This document shows positions 56,793-58,233 of a stretch of 58,233 nt of DNA, one piece after another. Origin of the DNA: Pseudoneurospora amorphoporcata. Lineage: Eukaryota; Ascomycota; Sordariomycetes; Sordariales; Sordariaceae. A program made the translations under genes and the position numbers. Position 1 is the first letter of the stretch. The number at the start of each line of letters is the position of its first letter. The notes below the pieces were generated by a model. That model did no database searches, was not told where the DNA came from, and saw only the letters and a program-made list of their open reading frames with translations. The stretch spans positions 1 to 58,233 of the forward strand of contig MU859273.1 of assembly GCA_033297205.1 (NCBI GenBank), read 5' to 3'.

Positions 56793-57973
56793 GACCAAAT
56801 GGATCATCCGACGATGCAGCCGCCGGAAACACAAGATTTAAGACCCCGTGGTATTTGTGGAGGTTGCAGCTGCGGAAGAAGGGAACTAAGACTAACGATT
56901 GAAGGTCGTGGCTCATTGGGGAAACTACCAAGCCCTTGCGCTGGTAGATTCTAGAGCTTAGTTGAACCTTATCTTACCTAAGTTCGTTAACCAATTGAGG
57001 ATCCTTTGGAAATAGAAGAAGGTACCTTTTGTAGTAAAAGGACTTTTCGAAACCCAGATCGTGAAGAGGGAAATGTTACCACTTCCTATTACGGTAGAAG
57101 GAAAGACGGTCGAAATCAACTTCGACGTTGTCGATATGGGGCTATTTAAGGATATAATCCTAGGGTACCCATAGTATATTATATACGACCTAAATATTAA
57201 TTGGAAGGATGGTGGCCGCCTGCGTCCTAGGACGTACCTAACTACTGATGGGAAACTCGGAGTACGGAAGGAAGCGAGCTAGGACGGCGTCGTTCCTACG
57301 GCCCTACCGCAAGTAGTATAGGAAGTCATGATCTGTACTATCAATAGAAGCGGCAAGGTTACGGAAGAAGGGTTAGTGACGTTGGTAGAGGTATCGGCAG
57401 TTAACGCTCAGTATAAGTTTGATTATTACTAGAACCAATAGATGGAAAAGCCGAAGATGACGATCCCTAAAGAGTACGAGGGACACCCGGCTTTCGTTAG
57501 CAAGCATCTTGAAGGGTTACCACTACGAGGACCGTAGGACTATGAGATTAAGCTTAAAGAAGGAGTGAAGCTCAAGTTTTTCAAGGTGTATTATACGAAC
57601 GAGAAGCAGAACGCAGAGTTGAGGAAGTACTTAGACGAAAACTTGAAACGAGGACACATTCGGGAATCTACATCGCTAGCAGGGTACCCCATCCTCTTCG
57701 TACTGAAGAAAGATAGAAAGCTACGCCTTTGTGTTGATTATAGGCAATTGAATTAAGAGACCGTGAGAAACAGTTATCCCCTACCCCTAATTTCGCGTAT
57801 CCGAAGTCAACTAGGAGGAGTACGATACTTTACGCGCCTTGATCTACTTGTTGCTTACGCCTATATCCGAATTAAGGAAGGAGACGAATGGAAGACAGTA
57901 TTTTGCACACCCTACAGACATTACGAGTACCTCGTTATGCCCTTCGGGTTGACCAATGCACCTGCGATATTCC
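56743..57973 (+). pseudogene. pol: Truncated Pol: protease and N-terminal reverse transcriptase
   Basis: The frame is -1 to Gag. The protease domain begins near AHWGNYQALALVDS; the active site reads D-S-R-A (56947-56958) where D-S/T-G-A is normal, followed by a TAG where Gln fits. The flap-side motif DIILGYP follows. The reverse transcriptase has GYPILFVLKKDRKLRLCVDYRQLN, NSYPLPLISRIRSQL, YFTRLDLLVAY (domain A, catalytic Asp kept) and YLVMPFGLTNAPA (domain B). The frame stops at 57973, before the YxDD motif, because another element begins there. RNase H and integrase are not in the window. Order PR-RT and sequence fit Ty3/gypsy. Confidence 0.8.
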
Positions 57974-58233
57974 TGTTAACGTGTGGCTAGTACTGTGCCT
58001 TGTAACTGCCCTGTACTACTTAGTAGTATAGTAGGCTAGTCACTAGGGAACTTAGTCTCCATAGAATGTGTTAGAATAACAGGGCTTGGCCATTGCGTTC
58101 TTAGCCTCGCTACCGTTCTTGGCTTCGCTACTATATTTTTGGCTTCGCTAACTTATCTAGCATTCCTTCTAGATTGATTAGTCATTATGGAATGCATTGG
58201 AAACTTACAGATCTAGTTTCTTTCCTTTTATGG
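57974..58233. mobile_element. Insertion into the RT region, partial at right edge
   Basis: Sequence from TGTTAACGTGTGGC onward abruptly replaces the RT after NAPA-I-F. It starts with TG, as LTRs do, and the first ten bases recur near 51020. Its later part contains three copies of a TTGGCTTCGCTAC-type word (58115-58150). No protein is encoded. The element runs off the window, so its type and target duplication cannot be confirmed. Confidence 0.5.

Noticed and set aside
51291..57973. TAG codons in the retroelement ORFs as targets of sexual-stage A-to-I RNA editing (UAG to UGG)
   Set aside because: Editing would give Trp, but context and the mix of TAG with TAA point to former Gln codons (CAG/CAA). 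RIP explains both.
51291..57973. Use of a variant genetic code with TAR = Gln
   Set aside because: All host genes in the window use ordinary stops including TAG and TAA, and the retroelements also show other CA to TA changes outside coding sequence (LTRs).

Overview
The window is nuclear DNA of a filamentous ascomycete, most likely a Neurospora- or Sordaria-like member of the Sordariales. The evidence is short GT-AG introns with CTAAC-type branch points, fungal gene families, a HET-domain relic, and retroelements carrying C-to-T damage at CA dinucleotides of the kind made by repeat-induced point mutation (RIP). The species is inference. Damage is light and coding frames survive, which fits a weakly RIPing species better than N. 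crassa.

Layout. Positions 1-50,300 are an ordinary gene-bearing arm: a 5'-truncated glycoside-hydrolase-like protein; an NCS1 purine/cytosine permease (-); tRNA m1A58 methyltransferase Trm61 (-); a CipC-like protein (+); an M18 aminopeptidase (-); a broken HET-domain gene (-); the decapping nuclease Rai1 (-), divergent from exocyst Sec8 (+); a Knr4/Smi1 homologue (+); a Vps68/TMEM50 protein (+); cap-binding Cbp80 (-); GSK-3 kinase (-); a long gene-poor stretch of about 10 kb holding a small TA-flanked inverted-repeat element; splicing factor Sap49/SF3B4 (-); Tom7 (+, four small exons, 53 aa); a second TA-flanked MITE; and a Flx1-like mitochondrial carrier (+). Most gene models were assembled from exons whose phases close exactly.

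From about 51 kb to the end the window is a nest of damaged retroelements: a Gag/ORF1-like relic, a tandem duplication, a coiled-coil ORF interrupted first by a solo LTR with a perfect 5-bp target duplication and then by a Ty3/gypsy element. That element has an LTR, Gag with a CCHC knuckle, protease and reverse transcriptase, and is cut in turn by another insertion starting TGTTAACG. Its Gag and Pol frames are offset by -1 and overlap at a canonical GGGAAAC heptamer followed by a 6-nt spacer and a stem that can fold into a pseudoknot. This is a strong candidate programmed frameshift site and the most striking structure here.

Several genes share RNA-metabolism themes (Rai1 5'-end quality control, Cbp80 cap binding, Sap49 splicing, Trm61 tRNA modification), but they are scattered and I see no sign of a functional cluster.
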